This document shows, in pieces, positions 62,276-64,000 of a stretch of DNA of 64,000 bases. Below the pieces are notes generated by a model, which saw only the letters and a list, made by a program, of their open reading frames with translations, did no database searches and was not told the DNA's origin. Where the stretch lies: the NCBI GenBank assembly GCA_922989275.2, contig OV277871.1, positions 65,679,848 to 65,743,847 on the forward strand. Reading direction: 5' to 3'. This DNA comes from Gari tellinella (taxonomy: Eukaryota > Mollusca > Bivalvia > Cardiida > Psammobiidae). Position 1 is the first letter of the stretch. The number at the start of each line of letters is the position of its first letter. The position numbers and the translations under genes were made by a program.

Positions 62276-62521
62276 CAGTGGAGAATCTGTTATTCTTTCC
62301 CGTTTAAACGCAAACGTACGCAAACGCAAAACACTAAAACGTAGAAAAGTACAACTTTTTGACAATTCTGATAATTCATGTTTATCTTGGTGGCAAACAT
62401 TTTGGAGCCAGATCAGACGCCGGGTTACCCGGCGTCTGATCTGGCTCCAAACTGTTTGCCATGGAAATAATAGATTTGGCGTAAACGCGTTTATTGGGAA
62501 AGAATAACAGATTCTCCACTG
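62276..62521 (-). mobile_element. MITE-1 copy just after gene C
   Basis: Begins 29 bp after the stop, so it probably forms part of the 3' untranslated region. Its core has GATCTGGCTCC on the right and CCAGATC on the left, so the hairpin is perfect here, unlike most copies. Confidence 0.95.
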
Positions 62522-62544
62522 TAATAATGAGTAAACTAAACAAG

Positions 62545-62893
62545 TACAGCATTTTCTTACTCATTTCAGCCTCAAATCCTATGGTGTTACAGTAGAAAAG
62601 ACGTAATTCTTTTCCATTATAAAACAAATAAAACGCATGGCAAAAAAGTAAAAACAAATCTTTCGGCAAATTTGACGTTTTATTTTAGATTCAGCGACAA
62701 AAAGTTTGGAAACTGATCTGGCCATAAACTGTTTGCAATAGAAATAATAGTTTTAGCGTTAACGCGTTTATTGGGAACGATGAACGTCTTTTCCACTGTG
62801 CTACATCTTAGACTGACTTGTAGCACCATAGGGTTAAACGCAGAAATGAAGATTTTAGTTTTTGAAATGTTGCCCTCACCTGGAGCTCTGAAA
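62545..62893. mobile_element. MITE-7 interrupted by a diverged MITE-1
   Basis: CAAATCCTATGGTGTTAC at left resumes as GTAGCACCATAGGGTTAAAC at 62820, with CACCTGGAGCTCTG at the end. Between them (62590-62800) is a '-' MITE-1 with CAGTAGAAAAGACG and CGTCTTTTCCACTG ends and a worn core. Confidence 0.7.
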
Positions 62894-62954
62894 CAGCACT
62901 GTGAAACAGTGTTTCCTTATCCAAAACATCAATAGAAATTATGGATATCAAATA

Positions 62955-63200
62955 CAGTGGAGAATCTGTTATTCTTTCCCGTTTAAACGCAAACGTACGC
63001 AAACGCAAAGAACTAAAATGTAGAAAAGAACAACTTTTGGACAATTCTGCTAATCCTTGTTTATCTTGGGGGCAAACAGTTTGGAGCCTGATCAGACGCC
63101 GGGTTACCCGGCGTCTGATCTGGCTCCAAACTGTTTGCACTGCAAATAATAGTTTTAGCGTAAACGCGTTTATTGGGAAAGAATACCAGATTTTCCACTG
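62955..63200 (-). mobile_element. MITE-1 copy
   Basis: Full length. Left GAATCTG, right CAGATTTTCC. Core intact. Confidence 0.95.
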
Positions 63201-63417
63201 TACCATGACGTTTTATCCGCTGCTGCACTTCTTTCTTTGTTCTTCCTTTACTTGCTTTTCATCCCTTTACTCTAATATTTTTCCTCTCTCTCATTATGTT
63301 TGCTCACCTATCTCTCCCCCCGTCTATCTCTCCCGCTCTCCGTCTCTATCCCTCTGCCTCTCTCTCTCTGTCTCTTTCTCTGTCTCTCTGTCTCAGTCTC
63401 TATCTGTCTTTTTCCCC

Positions 63418-63449
<32 letters not shown>

Positions 63450-63627
63450 TACTCAAGTTTCCCATCTGTCTTCTGTGTGTGACCTTTGTCTCTCTTTCAC
63501 TCGTACAATTCACCACTTGTGTACGAGTCTAACTCTCATCCAAATCCGCTTCCTATACAAGTACATGTACATACATGTACGAGTCTACATTGCATTTTTA
63601 CCATTTACATGTACCCGATAGTCTGTC
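63201..63627. repeat. CT-rich microsatellite region
   Basis: Pyrimidine-rich from about 63285, with a CTCTCT run near 63420-63450. Overlapping open frames of Ser and Leu here are low-complexity artefacts. Confidence 0.8.
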
Positions 63628-63785
63628 ATGGTGCTAGGGGGCGTGAGCACTGTTGCATATTTCAGTATTGCTCATGAACAGACTCAATTAAACCGAGTCT
63701 GCAATTTTCTTCAGTATTTGCTTTGTTTTCTGTGCTTTCAAAGGATCTCCCCTTATTTAGATTTACTGTTATGCCATTGTTCAGG
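63628..63785 (-). repeat. R11 dispersed repeat, inverted copy 2
   Basis: Reverse complement of 21195-21345 with few differences, including TAGGGGGCGTGAGCACTG and ATTGCTCATGAACAGAC. Confidence 0.7.
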
Positions 63786-64000
63786 TTTGAACTATTCAGT
63801 ATCAGTCGATAGGATCGATAAATATCAGGGATACAGATTACATTACATGCGTCCTGTAATCACACGTGACAACTGAATGACATAAAGGGCTGCTTGTACG
63901 GGTCGTTTTCCCGGACTGTTCGCCGGTCAGATAAAAAATAAATAATTCGTTCTAATCATATAAAATCGTACTGTTACCTTACTTGCTAAACAGTGGATTG

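Noticed and set aside
63300..63532. Ser/Leu-rich open frames, also at 5869-6105
   Set aside because: They translate CT or GA microsatellites and overlap in several frames.

Overview
The window reads as nuclear DNA of an invertebrate animal, most likely a bivalve mollusc. It is AT-rich, genes are split by long introns, and almost all the rest is interspersed repeats. The bivalve call is inference, from the style of the repeats (a GTCCGTCAAC-type dispersed repeat, mariner, tRNA-like elements, palindromic MITEs) and from a tandem SLC16 expansion. No sequence search was run.

The only protein-coding genes I can support are three tandem paralogues of an SLC16 (monocarboxylate-transporter-like) membrane carrier, all on the + strand. 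Gene A (1435-6960) enters from the left edge, so only its last three coding exons are visible. Gene B (24846-46969) and gene C (51991-62247) each have six coding exons. Every intron is phase 1, and five of the six exons have the same length in B and C (196, 144, 171, 126 and 149 bp). Exon 3, which carries the long cytoplasmic loop, is 993 bp in B and 999 bp in C. Gene C is open throughout (594 codons plus stop). Gene B has an in-frame TGA inside the last transmembrane segment. B and C also each carry a broken partial duplicate of exon 4.

All else is repeats. The dominant one, labelled here MITE-1, is a ~246-bp non-autonomous element with TA target sites, CAGTGGAGAA ends and a ~60-bp central palindrome. 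About 35 near-complete and a dozen partial copies lie in 64 kb. At least nine further palindromic families are interleaved and nested with it, and several share the same GATCAGACGCCG hairpin core despite different ends. Larger relics are a mariner with one frameshift (54685-56030), a Tc1-like relic (3770-4465), two non-LTR reverse-transcriptase relics (5094-5385 and 33777-35406), a 616-bp inverted repeat with a GIY-YIG/Penelope-like fragment (56253-56868), and a decayed member of an uncharacterised invertebrate multicopy family with an HEEADTRI motif (10675-12640).

The most interesting signal is structural. At least four MITE-1 copies sit exactly or nearly between long direct repeats of host sequence (20, 50, 83 and 111/124 bp), three of which begin and end with TA. 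Over twenty copies keep one mismatch at the same place in the hairpin. The hairpin core looks like a module exchanged between MITE families.
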